From the NCBI GenBank assembly GCA_050008575.1, contig JBEKMJ010000041.1, positions 4,071-68,070 on the forward strand: 64,000 bases of DNA. Reading direction: 5' to 3'. Shown piece by piece: positions 16,142-24,185 of this stretch (the stretch's first letter is position 1; every line of letters begins with the position of its first letter). The position numbers were made by a program, and so were the translations under genes. Source of the DNA: Bog-159 sp050008575 (GTDB lineage Bacteria > Acidobacteriota > Terriglobia > Bryobacterales > Bryobacteraceae). The notes beneath the pieces were generated by a model that saw nothing but the letters and a program-made list of their open reading frames with translations, did no database searches and was not told the origin of the DNA.

Positions 16142-16675
16142 ATGCGATATCTTTTGGGTTTACTGGGATCGGCGGTATTACTGTTCGCTTCGGGAGAATT
16201 GTCGGGCCGCCGCGCGCCGGGGTTCTCCCTGCCGGACCTTCATCTGAAGCAACACGATTTGCAGGACTATCGCGGCAAGATCGTGATTCTGGACATCATA
16301 CAGACCACGTGTCCACATTGCCAGCAGTTGGCGGATTTGCTGGAAAAGGTACAAGCGAAATACGGGGACAAGGTGGCGGTGTTATCGATCGCGCTGCCGC
16401 CGGACACGCAGGCCACGGTGGCGAAATTCGCGGCGGAGCATAAGGTTACGGGGCCGCTGCTGTTCGATTGCGGGCAGGTTTCGGTGTCGTATCTGAAGGC
16501 CACGCCGCAGAACCCGAAGGCGGACGTGCCGCATTTGTTCCTGATCGACGGCCAGGGCACGATCCGGAACGATTTCGGCTACGGGTTCGACACGCGCAAC
16601 ATCTTCGAAGGCGACGGACTGGACCCGGAGATCGACCGGCTGCTGGGGGGACCGGCGCCCGCTAAAAAGCCGTAG
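16142..16675 (+). CDS. Exported thioredoxin-like (TlpA/ResA-type) protein
   Basis: A signal peptide (MRYLLGLLGSAVLLFASG) is followed by a redoxin fold. It shows RRAPGFSLPDL, then GKIVILDIIQTTCPHCQQL with the CPHC redox pair near residue 58, and PHLFLIDGQGTIRNDFGYG with the cis-Pro strand region. The 177-residue length suits a periplasmic thiol-disulfide protein. CPHC is typical of oxidising or isomerising family members, but the direction of electron flow cannot be read from sequence. The frame stays open upstream; the ATG at 16142 is chosen because the signal peptide starts there. Confidence 0.82.
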   Translation: MRYLLGLLGSAVLLFASGELSGRRAPGFSLPDLHLKQHDLQDYRGKIVILDIIQTTCPHCQQLADLLEKVQAKYGDKVAVLSIALPPDTQATVAKFAAEHKVTGPLLFDCGQVSVSYLKATPQNPKADVPHLFLIDGQGTIRNDFGYGFDTRNIFEGDGLDPEIDRLLGGPAPAKKP

Positions 16676-16680
16676 CGGGC

Positions 16681-16826
16681 TGCAAATCGTGGGTGCTTAT
16701 TAACCGTTTTGGGGAAACCGCTCCCTGACGGTCGCGGCTCGGTAACACTCGGCTCGGTAACAACTCGCGTGGAGCGGTTTCTGCCGGCCGGGAATCCCCA
16801 AAACCGTTAAGCACCTGCAAATCGTG
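16681..16826. mobile_element. MITE-like element with terminal inverted repeats and 11-bp flanking direct repeats
   Basis: The 124-base core (16692-16815) has imperfect terminal inverted repeats of about 21-24 bases: GGTGCTTA and TTTTGGGGA match exactly at both ends. An inner pair, AAACCGCTCC and GGAGCGGTTT, is also perfect. The core is flanked by the direct repeat TGCAAATCGTG (16681-16691 and 16816-16826), as expected for a target duplication. It contains CCTGACGGTCGCGGCTCGG. There is no coding capacity, so movement would depend on a transposase elsewhere. Confidence 0.65.
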
Positions 16827-16861
16827 AGACAACTGGCGGCTTCCGGCCACTATGTTGTTCC

Positions 16862-17341
16862 ATGATCCTTATGCCCAAACGAGCATTGGTTTTGCTCATG
16901 ACGACGGCTTGCTGCGCGCCGACGCAGTGCCTGCCGGCGGCCCAACCTGGCGGCGCACGCGCCTACCTGACCGGGACGACCGTTCCCGATTTTCCAGCCA
17001 AATGCGACGTGCGGGTCGATATGACCGGTGAACAGGAGTTGCTGTTCGTCACGCGCGCGCTGACGTTGCATGTCCCTTACGACAAAGTGAACACGGTGGA
17101 ATATGGCCAGCATGTAGGCCGGCGCTACATGGAAGCGGTTCTGATTTCGCCGCTTTTTCTGCTGAGCAAGTCGCGCAAGCACTACGTGACGGTAGGCTAT
17201 GTGGACGCCAACGGACGGCAACAGGCGCTGGTGCTGCAGGTGAGCAAAGGCGACGTGCGCGCGGTGCTGGCCGAACTGGAGGCGAAGACGGGCCGCCGCG
17301 TGGAGTACACGGACGATGAAGCGCGCAAGGGGAGGGGCTAG
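16862..17341 (+). CDS. Exported protein of unknown function
   Basis: The 159-residue protein begins with a signal peptide (MPKRALVLLMTTACCAPTQC, from residue 4). It has a hydrophobic core and several cysteines that could be a lipid-attachment region. The mature part contains LHVPYDKVNTVEYGQHV and KSRKHYVTVGY, followed by VLAELEAKTGRRVEY. The strand-rich pattern resembles a small PH-like domain, but I do not recognise a named family. The next gene begins 3 bases after its stop, so the pair is an operon. Confidence 0.65.
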   Translation: MILMPKRALVLLMTTACCAPTQCLPAAQPGGARAYLTGTTVPDFPAKCDVRVDMTGEQELLFVTRALTLHVPYDKVNTVEYGQHVGRRYMEAVLISPLFLLSKSRKHYVTVGYVDANGRQQALVLQVSKGDVRAVLAELEAKTGRRVEYTDDEARKGRG

Positions 17342-17344
17342 GCG

Positions 17345-17992
17345 ATGACGGCTGTGACGTGCGTGCTGGGGGCACTGCTATTCGCGCCGTCCGATCCGGT
17401 TCCGGCGACCGCGGCGTCCGTGCGGCCCACGGCGGCGCCCTCCGCCACATCTTCGACAATGGAGCCGGACACGCTCCGGCAATTACTGACGGTGCGGCGC
17501 GTATTTGTGGATCGCTTTTCGGGCGGAGAAACCGCGGCGCAGATGCGGGACATGGTGATCAACGGCCTGCAAAGTTCGAAGCTCTTCACGATTACGGAGA
17601 ATCAGGAGAAGGCCGATGCCATACTGCGCGGATCGGGCGAGGATCTGGTCTTCAACGAGACGCATACGTCAAGCGACAGCCTGAACGTGCACAGCAGCCT
17701 GAGCTCCAGCCAATCGGAAGAAGACACCGCACTGCGCGGAGGCACGCGCAGCGAAGACCGTTTGAACAAGAGCGTGGGCCTGGGGGCTGGAGAGAGCGAA
17801 TCCAGCCACTCGGTGGAGCGGCGGCACGAGGCCAATGCGGCGGTGCGCCTGGTGAGCAAGGACGGCGACGTGATCTGGTCTACCACGCAGGAAAGCTTAG
17901 GCGGCAAGTTTCGCGGGGCCAGCGCGGACGTGGCGGATAAGATCACGAAGCGGCTGACGGAAGATTACGAGCGGGCGAAGAAGCTGCGGTGA
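17345..17992 (+). CDS. Putative exported protein, CsgG-like fold part
   Basis: The 215-residue protein starts with a weak signal-like segment (MTAVTCVLGALLFAPSDPV). After a Ser/Thr/Ala-rich linker it contains VRRVFVDRFSGGETAAQMRD, then INGLQSSKLFTITENQEKAD and AILRGSG. This resembles the nucleotide-free alpha/beta repeat of CsgG or DUF4136-type envelope proteins. A low-complexity Ser/Glu-rich stretch (about residues 105-155) interrupts it. The C-terminal VRLVSKDGDVIWSTTQES and DVADKITKRLTEDYERAKK complete the same type of fold. It is cotranscribed with the preceding exported protein. The function is unknown. Confidence 0.6.
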   Translation: MTAVTCVLGALLFAPSDPVPATAASVRPTAAPSATSSTMEPDTLRQLLTVRRVFVDRFSGGETAAQMRDMVINGLQSSKLFTITENQEKADAILRGSGEDLVFNETHTSSDSLNVHSSLSSSQSEEDTALRGGTRSEDRLNKSVGLGAGESESSHSVERRHEANAAVRLVSKDGDVIWSTTQESLGGKFRGASADVADKITKRLTEDYERAKKLR

Positions 17993-18045
17993 ACGCAGGA
18001 GACAGAAGACAAAAGTCGGAATGGCACGCCCCGACACGGGTGCGC

Positions 18046-18164
18046 GGTTTTATCGGCGTTCATCGGCGTTCATCGGCGGCCAGATATGCTTTTCCTCCGG
18101 CCCAACGCGAAAATCAAAACCGAATATTGGCCGCCGATGAACGCCGATGAACGCCGGTAAAACC
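18046..18164. repeat. Long inverted repeat (37-bp arms, one mismatch, 45-bp loop)
   Basis: The left arm (18046-18082) and right arm (18128-18164) are complementary with a single mismatch. Each arm holds two copies of GGCGTTCATC. The element could form a long hairpin in RNA or a cruciform in DNA. It stands 97 bases before the TIR gene and after the stop at 17992. It may act as a terminator/insulator or be a mobile repeat. Confidence 0.8.
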
Positions 18165-18260
18165 AGCGCTCCCGAAAGGCACTCCAGGACTCGCGGGATT
18201 AAGGACTGGTGCGCGCTTCGGCCATCTGTCATAATCAGAGACTGGATCAGAGGCTGGAAA

Positions 18261-19658
18261 ATGCCCGTAACTCCGGGGGCCAGACTTTTTCTCAACTACC
18301 GGCGGGACGACGCCGAAGGGCAGGCCGGCCGGCTCTACGACCGCGTCAATGCAGCCTTCCCCGGCCGCGTCTTTCGCGACGTCAGCGGTATCGATATCGG
18401 GGTCGACTTCGCGCGGGCCATCCAGGATGCAATTGCTTCCAGCAGGGTGTTGCTGGCGGTCATCGGAAGACAATGGCTGGCTGTCGCCAACGAGCATGGC
18501 GACCGCCGCGTATTGCAGCCGAATGACTATGTGCGCCTCGAAATCGCTACCGCGCTCGAGCGCAAACTCCGCGTCATCCCGGTTCTGGTAGACGGAGCCA
18601 GAATGCCGGCCGTGGAGGATCTTCCCGCCGACATTCAGCCCTTGGTGCAGATCAATGCGATCGAACTGACCGCCGGCGATTATGACCATCTGGTGGAGAG
18701 GCTGATTACCGCGCTCGAATCGGATCTCGGCAAACGCGGCCAACAGGGCACCTCCGACGAAATCGACAAGGAAGTAACGGGCCTGGCTCGCCGGGCCGAA
18801 GCCGCGATCGCTTTGGAAGACTGGATGGCGGCCAAACAGGGGCTGCAAGCGGCGCTCTCGCTCGATTCCAGCAATGCCGAGGTCGCCGCGCGGCTGCGTT
18901 TTGCGGGGGAACAGTTGAAACTGTCGGGTCTTTACGAAGACGGGCAGAAGCGTTATCAAAGCCGGGATAAGGCAGGCGCGCTGGAACGGTTTCGGCAGGT
19001 CCGCGCCGCGGGCGGCTCGTACAAGAATGTCGATCAGTTGATCGACCAGATCGGGCAGGAACTGCGCGTGCCGGATACGCAGCGCGCCAAGAGCAAACTG
19101 GGCTGGCTCAAGTGGGTCATGGCTGTCGTTGTACTGTTGGGCATCGTCGGCTACGTGGCCAACAAGCAGCCCGTCCCCGATGCCCAGCGGAACGGTTCGA
19201 ATCCGCCGCCGAAACAGGCCAGCCAGGCGCCAGTAGAGCCGCAGCCCGCGGCGCCGGCGGCGGAGGCGGCCAGGGTTGCGGATCCCGACCAGCAGCAGCG
19301 CGATGTGCCGCAAAGCACGGCGCCCGCCCCGGTGGCGGACAGCCCCGAGGCTGTCTTTGTGCCTTATGGACGTTGGGATATGTCCTCTGAGTTGAACCCC
19401 GCTTACGGAATGGTCATCGATTTTTATGGGAATGGCACCTTGAATGGCACTTTCTTTGTCCAGACCCGGGCGGGCTATTATCAGTTCCCCGCCAGCAATG
19501 GAGTGTACCAGTACAATGCAGCCCGGCATATCCTGTTAATGAGTGGCCGCAACAACATGGGAATACCGTTTCAGGAAACCATTCAGATACAGGGGCAACG
19601 GGCCGGCCAGTTCCGCGTCTTCTACCAAGGCGTGGCCTTTTGGATGAGAAGGCTCTAA
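18261..19658 (+). CDS. Membrane-anchored TIR-domain protein
   Basis: This 465-residue protein has four parts. Residues 6-150 form a bacterial TIR domain (LFLNYRRDDAEGQAGRLYD, VFRDVSGIDIG, SSRVLLAVIGRQW, RVIPVLVDGARMP). The Glu at residue 94 in VRLEIATAL aligns with the catalytic Glu of NAD-cleaving TIR domains. Residues 170-270 are helical and TPR-like. A membrane span lies at about 284-300 (WVMAVVVLLGIVGYVA). A Pro/Ala-rich linker leads to a small beta-rich C-terminal domain (375-465) that would lie outside the cytoplasm. The design suggests an outside or envelope signal passed to a cytoplasmic TIR. The downstream exonuclease frame overlaps its end. NADase activity is inferred only. Confidence 0.82.
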   Translation: MPVTPGARLFLNYRRDDAEGQAGRLYDRVNAAFPGRVFRDVSGIDIGVDFARAIQDAIASSRVLLAVIGRQWLAVANEHGDRRVLQPNDYVRLEIATALERKLRVIPVLVDGARMPAVEDLPADIQPLVQINAIELTAGDYDHLVERLITALESDLGKRGQQGTSDEIDKEVTGLARRAEAAIALEDWMAAKQGLQAALSLDSSNAEVAARLRFAGEQLKLSGLYEDGQKRYQSRDKAGALERFRQVRAAGGSYKNVDQLIDQIGQELRVPDTQRAKSKLGWLKWVMAVVVLLGIVGYVANKQPVPDAQRNGSNPPPKQASQAPVEPQPAAPAAEAARVADPDQQQRDVPQSTAPAPVADSPEAVFVPYGRWDMSSELNPAYGMVIDFYGNGTLNGTFFVQTRAGYYQFPASNGVYQYNAARHILLMSGRNNMGIPFQETIQIQGQRAGQFRVFYQGVAFWMRRL

Positions 19659-20695
19659 CCATTTCCGTCACCGGCATTATTCTCCAACTCACGCATAGCG
19701 GACTCTATTGCGCGGCTGGCGATTTCTATGTCGATCCATGGCTTCCGGTGGATCGCGCGGTGATCACGCACGCGCATGCCGATCACGCTTGTCCGGGTTC
19801 GCGCGCGTATCTGGCGGCGCGGGCTGGCGCGGCTTTGCTGCGGGCGCGGGTGGGCGGTGAGGCGGCCATCGAGGCGCTCGATTATGGCGAAGTGGTGAAC
19901 CTGGGTAGCGTGCGTGTGTCACTGCATCCGGCGGGGCACATCCTTGGTTCCGCGCAGGTGCGGATCGAATCGGGCGGCGAGGTGTGGGTAGTTTCCGGAG
20001 ACTATAAACTGCAGCCCGATCCAACCTGCGCGGCGTTCGAGCCAGTCGCCTGCGACACATTCGTGACGGAATCCACTTTCGGCCTGCCGATTTACCGCTG
20101 GCCGCGCGCGGCCGAGGTATTGGCGGAGATCCGGAGTTGGTGGGCCGCCAACCAACAGGCCGGCAAAGCCAGCGTGCTGTTCGCCTATAGTCTGGGCAAA
20201 GCGCAGCGAGTGCTGGCGGGGATTGACGCTGCCGCCGGTCCTACTTATACGCACGGCGCGGTGGAGAATTTCTGCCGGCTCTATCGCGCGGCGGAGATCG
20301 CGCTCGCGCCGGCCACGCATGTGGCTTCCGCGCCCGCCGGCACCGACTGGAGCCGCGCGTTGATTGTAGCGCCGCCATCGGCGAACGGCACGCCGTGGAT
20401 GCGCCGGTTCGGTCCGGTATCGACCGGCTTCGTCTCGGGCTGGATGCGGATTCGCGGGGCGCGGCGGCGGCGGTCGCTGGATCGCGGCTTCGTGCTGTCG
20501 GATCATGCCGATTGGCCGGGGTTGATGTCGGCGATCAGCGCATGCGGCGCATCGCGCGTGTGGGTGACGCACGGATATCGGGCGCCGGTGGTGGAATGGC
20601 TCAAGCGACAGGGACTGGATGCCCAGGCCATCGAAACCCGCTTCGAAGGGGAGCAGGATGAAACCGGCGAAGCGACTGCCGAGGGCGAGCCATGA
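19640..20695 (+). CDS. Ligase-associated DNA exonuclease (MBL fold)
   Basis: The protein belongs to the metallo-beta-lactamase/beta-CASP-like exonuclease family found beside ATP-dependent DNA ligases (TIGR04122 type). LYCAAGDFYVDPWLPVDRAV leads into the metal motif THAHADH. HPAGHILGSAQV, VSGDYKLQPDPT, SLGKAQRVLAG and the final SDHADWPGL follow. No ATG or GTG precedes the conserved LTHSGLYC start in this frame; the only usual codon is a TTG at 19640, inside the end of the TIR gene. The true start may be this TTG or a rarer codon near 19676. The gene overlaps the ligase start by four bases (ATGA). Confidence 0.88.
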   Translation: MDEKALTISVTGIILQLTHSGLYCAAGDFYVDPWLPVDRAVITHAHADHACPGSRAYLAARAGAALLRARVGGEAAIEALDYGEVVNLGSVRVSLHPAGHILGSAQVRIESGGEVWVVSGDYKLQPDPTCAAFEPVACDTFVTESTFGLPIYRWPRAAEVLAEIRSWWAANQQAGKASVLFAYSLGKAQRVLAGIDAAAGPTYTHGAVENFCRLYRAAEIALAPATHVASAPAGTDWSRALIVAPPSANGTPWMRRFGPVSTGFVSGWMRIRGARRRRSLDRGFVLSDHADWPGLMSAISACGASRVWVTHGYRAPVVEWLKRQGLDAQAIETRFEGEQDETGEATAEGEP

Positions 20696-22293
20696 AAGCG
20701 TTCGCCGAGCTGTACGCAGCCCTCGACGAGACCACCAAGACCAACGAGAAGGTCGAGGCGCTGACGCGCTACTTCGCGCGGGTGCCGCCGGCGGACGCCG
20801 TCTGGGCGGCCACGTTCCTGATCGGCCGCCGTCCGAAGAGGCTGTTGGAATCGCGCAAGCTGGCGCAGTGGGCGATCGAGGAATCCGGCATCCCCGAGTG
20901 GCTGTTCGGCGAATGCTACCACGCCGTGGGCGACTTCGCCGAAACCATCGCACTGCTGCTGCCGGCCGCGCAATCTTCGAGCGACCTGCCGCTGCATTAC
21001 TGGATCGAAGAGCGCCTGCTGCCATTGCGCGAAGCGGACGACGAAGCCCGGCGCGCGTCCCTGGTTTCCGCTTGGCGCGAAATGGACGAGAGGCAGCGCT
21101 TCGCCTGGAACAAGATCATCACCGGCGAGTTTCGCGTGGGCGTGTCGCAAAGCCTGGTGGTCCGCGCGGTGGCAGCGGTCAGTGGCCTGGATGCCGCCGC
21201 GGTGTCGCACCGCCTGATGGGCGACTGGCAACCTACCGCCTCGTTCTGGGCGCAATTGGTGACTCCCGATACGCGCGACGCGGATATCAGCCGGCCGTAT
21301 CCCTTCTTCCTTGCCTATCCGCTAGAGGGCGCGATCGCGGAACTGGGCGATGTGCGCGAATGGCAGGTGGAATGGAAATGGGACGGCATTCGCGCGCAGT
21401 TGATCCGCCGTGGCGGGCGTACGTTCGTCTGGTCGCGCGGCGAGGAACTGATGACGGACCGTTTTCCGGAGCTGCAGGCGCTGGGCGCCCAGTTGCCGGA
21501 AGGCGTCGTGGTGGATGGCGAAGTGCTGCCGTGGAAAGACGGCGAACCGCTGCCCTTCGCGCAGATGCAGCGGCGCATCGGCCGCAAGGTGCTGGGGCCG
21601 CGGATTCTGAGCGAGGCGCCGGTGGTCATGGTGGCTTACGATCTGTTGGAACTGCGCGGCGAAGACATCCGGGAGCGGCCGCTCGAATTCCGCCGCGCGC
21701 GATTGGAAGAGATCGCGCCGCCGGATTCCGCGCTGATTGTGTCACCGGTGGTGAGGGGCGACACATGGGACGAACTGACGATGCGGCGGCAGGAAGCCCG
21801 CGTGCGCAAGGTAGAAGGATTCATGCTGAAGCGCCTGGGCTCTCCCTATCGGGTGGGCCGCCGCCGCGGCGACTGGTGGAAGTGGAAGATCGAGCCTTAC
21901 TCGGTGGATGCGGTGTTGATCTACGCGCAGCCCGGCCAAGGCCGGCGCGCCAGTCTGTTTACCGATTATACGTTCGGAGTGTGGGACGGCAACGAGTTGG
22001 TGCCGTTTGCGAAGGCTTACTCGGGACTCACCGACGAAGAGATTCGCCAGGTGGATGCTTTCGTGCGCGGCAATACGATTGAGAAGTTCGGTCCGGTGCG
22101 CGCGGTGAAGCCGGAGCTGGTTTTCGAGTTGGCGTTTGAAGGGATTCAGCGGTCGCCGCGGCACCGGTCGGGGATCGCGGTGAGGTTTCCGCGTATGGCT
22201 CGCTGGCGGACGGATAAGAAAGCGGCGGAGGCGGATACGCTGGAGACCATACGGGCGCTACTGCCGCCGGGTAGCCGGGGTGCTGGCGATTGA
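20692..22293 (+). CDS. ATP-dependent DNA ligase
   Basis: This 533-residue class I ATP-dependent ligase has an N-terminal DNA-binding domain (up to about 210). The nucleotidyltransferase core follows, with the adenylation motif EWKWDGIR (catalytic Lys229), VVDGEVLPWKDGEPLPF, EGFMLKRLGSPY and DWWKWKIEP. The C-terminal OB fold contains FTDYTFGVWDGNELVPFAKAY. Together with the upstream exonuclease it forms the repair pair often accompanied by an Lhr-type helicase and a phosphoesterase. Neither of those is found here. Start and stop overlap of the pair implies coupled expression. Confidence 0.94.
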   Translation: MKAFAELYAALDETTKTNEKVEALTRYFARVPPADAVWAATFLIGRRPKRLLESRKLAQWAIEESGIPEWLFGECYHAVGDFAETIALLLPAAQSSSDLPLHYWIEERLLPLREADDEARRASLVSAWREMDERQRFAWNKIITGEFRVGVSQSLVVRAVAAVSGLDAAAVSHRLMGDWQPTASFWAQLVTPDTRDADISRPYPFFLAYPLEGAIAELGDVREWQVEWKWDGIRAQLIRRGGRTFVWSRGEELMTDRFPELQALGAQLPEGVVVDGEVLPWKDGEPLPFAQMQRRIGRKVLGPRILSEAPVVMVAYDLLELRGEDIRERPLEFRRARLEEIAPPDSALIVSPVVRGDTWDELTMRRQEARVRKVEGFMLKRLGSPYRVGRRRGDWWKWKIEPYSVDAVLIYAQPGQGRRASLFTDYTFGVWDGNELVPFAKAYSGLTDEEIRQVDAFVRGNTIEKFGPVRAVKPELVFELAFEGIQRSPRHRSGIAVRFPRMARWRTDKKAAEADTLETIRALLPPGSRGAGD

Positions 22294-22622
22294 AGGGGTC
22301 GGTTGGACAGCGGGTCCATGCGCCATACCGCGAGCTTCGCTCGCCGCTGGACTTTGGCCTTTTTGGTGGGGCAGGCTCGCAGCCTGCGGCGGCCTCGTAG
22401 GCCGCCTGCCGCGAAGCAGTGCCGGCTTGGTGGCATAGGCTTTAGCCTGTGGAGGCGGGCTACGTACGCCGTAGGCGCGCCGCGCTCGCCGGGACGGCGA
22501 ACTGAAGTTCGCCGCGGCACGCTGAAGCGTGCTCCACCAGGCAGCTCAAAATGGCCAAATTCCGGTCGCCGAAGAGCGGGTTCAGGAGAACCCGCGCAGG
22601 CTGCGAGCCTGCCCCACGACGC
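22294..22622. repeat. Dense cluster of hairpin repeats
   Basis: This 329-base interval has no gene but many palindromes in a row: GGCAGGCT-CGC-AGCCTGC near 22371, GGCGGCCT-CGT-AGGCCGCC, GGCTTTAGCC-type units near 22439, GGCGAACT-GA-AGTTCGCC near 22496, and GCACGCT-GA-AGCGTGC. The last 50 bases (22568-22617) are a variant of the 59-base repeat, with stem changes that preserve pairing. Confidence 0.75.
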
Positions 22623-23744
22623 TCAATTGTCGTAAGGCTTTCCCGTGGCGAGGGTCTGGGCCATGGACTCCAGGTTCTTCTTGTTCACGGGATCGGGCGC
22701 TTGCGCGGCGGCTTTCTGCGCATACTCCGCGGCCTTCTGATAGTCGCCGACGGCCATGTAACCGCGCGCCAGTCCGACGTTCACCGGCCAGGCGTCGCCA
22801 TTGCGCTGGGCATTCAGCTTGAAGATTTCCAAGGCCTCCTGGTTCTTCTTGGCGGCGAGCAATTGGCGGCCGTACTGGTGAATATCGAGGCTCGTCGCGC
22901 TGGGGTGGTGGACCGCGGCCTGCATGATTGTCTGCGCTTCCGCATCGCGGCCCATTTTCGTCAGTACCAGAGCTTTCGTGCTGAGAGTGTCGAAATTGGT
23001 CTGGCCCAGGACAGGCGAACCGATCGCCAACTCCGCCCAACTTAAAGCGTCCTCCAGATGTACTCCGGCTTTGACGCAGAACTGCGCGGCTTGGTCGTAC
23101 GCGTGCGGATTAAAGCCGGCGGCGCCGGTAAGTTCATGCCGCAGCTTGCCGACATAGATCTCGTTCACGTTGTCGACCTTGATATTGAACGGCACCGCGA
23201 GTTCTTCCCACTGCAGCTCAGCGGTAGCTTCGGCGGGACGGCGGGTGGTGAACTCATAAGTGAGCCACTCCCGGTATGCATGCTTGGCGGGCTTGACCTT
23301 CACGCGCAGCGCGTCCTGGCTGTCGTCATAGAAGAAGCTGCCCCAGGCAGTGGCGTTGTTCGAGAAGATGACCGTCCATTCGTCCTGCCCCGGGATAAGA
23401 TGCAATCCATACTGGCCGGCAGGCAGCGCCTGACCTTCGATTTCGACCGGATCGGAAATAGTGAATACGGTGTTCTCGTTCGCGCCGCCACGCCACGGGC
23501 TGAGCTTGCCGCCGCGGAAACCCAGATCCGTCATGCCGTAGGGGACCAGCTTGCCCCAGATCTGGCCGCGCCGGTCGCGCACGGCAGGGCTGGCGTAGTC
23601 GATGGTGACCTTCACCGGTCCGATGAACTGAGTCACCGATGCCTTTTGATTGTTTCCGTCGGGAGGAAGCGTCAGCGCCGGATATTGGGCAAACAGAGAT
23701 CCGGACAAAGATAGGGCGACAGAGAACTGAAGCAGAGTGCGCAT
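22623..23744 (-). CDS. DUF2911 protein with TPR-like C-terminus
   Basis: The 373-residue exported protein has a signal peptide (MRTLLQFSVALSLSGSLFAQ). The DUF2911 domain covers about residues 30-190: KVTIDYASPAVRDRRGQIWG, WRGGANENTVFTIS, ALPAGQYGLHLIPG and TVIFSNNATAWGSFFY. The C-terminal third (about 240-370) consists of helical repeats such as AQTIMQAAVHHPSATSLDIH, then ALEIFKLNAQRNGDAWPVN and QKAAEYAQKAAAQAP, consistent with tetratricopeptide repeats. The biochemical role of DUF2911 is unknown. Its stop lies at the edge of the hairpin repeat cluster. Confidence 0.85.
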   Translation of the reverse strand: MRTLLQFSVALSLSGSLFAQYPALTLPPDGNNQKASVTQFIGPVKVTIDYASPAVRDRRGQIWGKLVPYGMTDLGFRGGKLSPWRGGANENTVFTISDPVEIEGQALPAGQYGLHLIPGQDEWTVIFSNNATAWGSFFYDDSQDALRVKVKPAKHAYREWLTYEFTTRRPAEATAELQWEELAVPFNIKVDNVNEIYVGKLRHELTGAAGFNPHAYDQAAQFCVKAGVHLEDALSWAELAIGSPVLGQTNFDTLSTKALVLTKMGRDAEAQTIMQAAVHHPSATSLDIHQYGRQLLAAKKNQEALEIFKLNAQRNGDAWPVNVGLARGYMAVGDYQKAAEYAQKAAAQAPDPVNKKNLESMAQTLATGKPYDN

Positions 23745-23786
23745 ACGTCAGCAGACGCGGCAACTCCGGAATCGTTTGGTTCGGGT

Positions 23787-24044
23787 TCAGTTCTTGCCGT
23801 AGTGCGCCGCGTTTTCGGCCGCGAAGCGCGCCAGTTCGGCGGGCAGCTCATCGAGCGGAAAGACGGCGTTCGATGGGCAAACGGGCACGCACGCGCCGCA
23901 ATCGATGCAGTCGTCCGGCTCGACGAACAGGTGCGGCGCTTCGACGAACCCGGCTTCGTCTTTCTTGGGGTGGATGCAATCGACCGGGCAGGCTTCGACG
24001 CACAGTTCGTCTTTAGTACAAGCTTCGGTGATAACGTATGCCAT
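23787..24044 (-). CDS. Ferredoxin with two iron-sulfur cluster motifs
   Basis: This 85-residue cytoplasmic electron carrier has a first motif CTKDELCVEACPVDC and a second motif CIDCGACVPVCP. The second is a classic [4Fe-4S] pattern. The first has C-x5-C-x3-CP spacing, as in seven-iron ferredoxins where one cluster may be [3Fe-4S]. The start at 24044 (MAYVITEACT) matches the usual N-terminus of this family and is preceded by an AAGGA-poor region, so the ribosome site is weak. No redox partner gene is adjacent. Confidence 0.88.
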   Translation of the reverse strand: MAYVITEACTKDELCVEACPVDCIHPKKDEAGFVEAPHLFVEPDDCIDCGACVPVCPSNAVFPLDELPAELARFAAENAAHYGKN

Positions 24045-24185
24045 AAGGATTCCGGCGGGAGAACGGCAATCCCGTTGCCAGAACGTAAGCCGATCAAAAA
24101 ACAGGAGATACTTGGCGGAGAGAGGCATCGGTTGGGGCATTCCACGCAGACGCGACCGGACAACTTGCGCCAACCTGCGCGATCT

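Noticed and set aside
18114..19529. A 471-codon open frame on the minus strand
   Set aside because: It is antisense to the TIR protein gene, which has recognisable TIR motifs in the plus frame.
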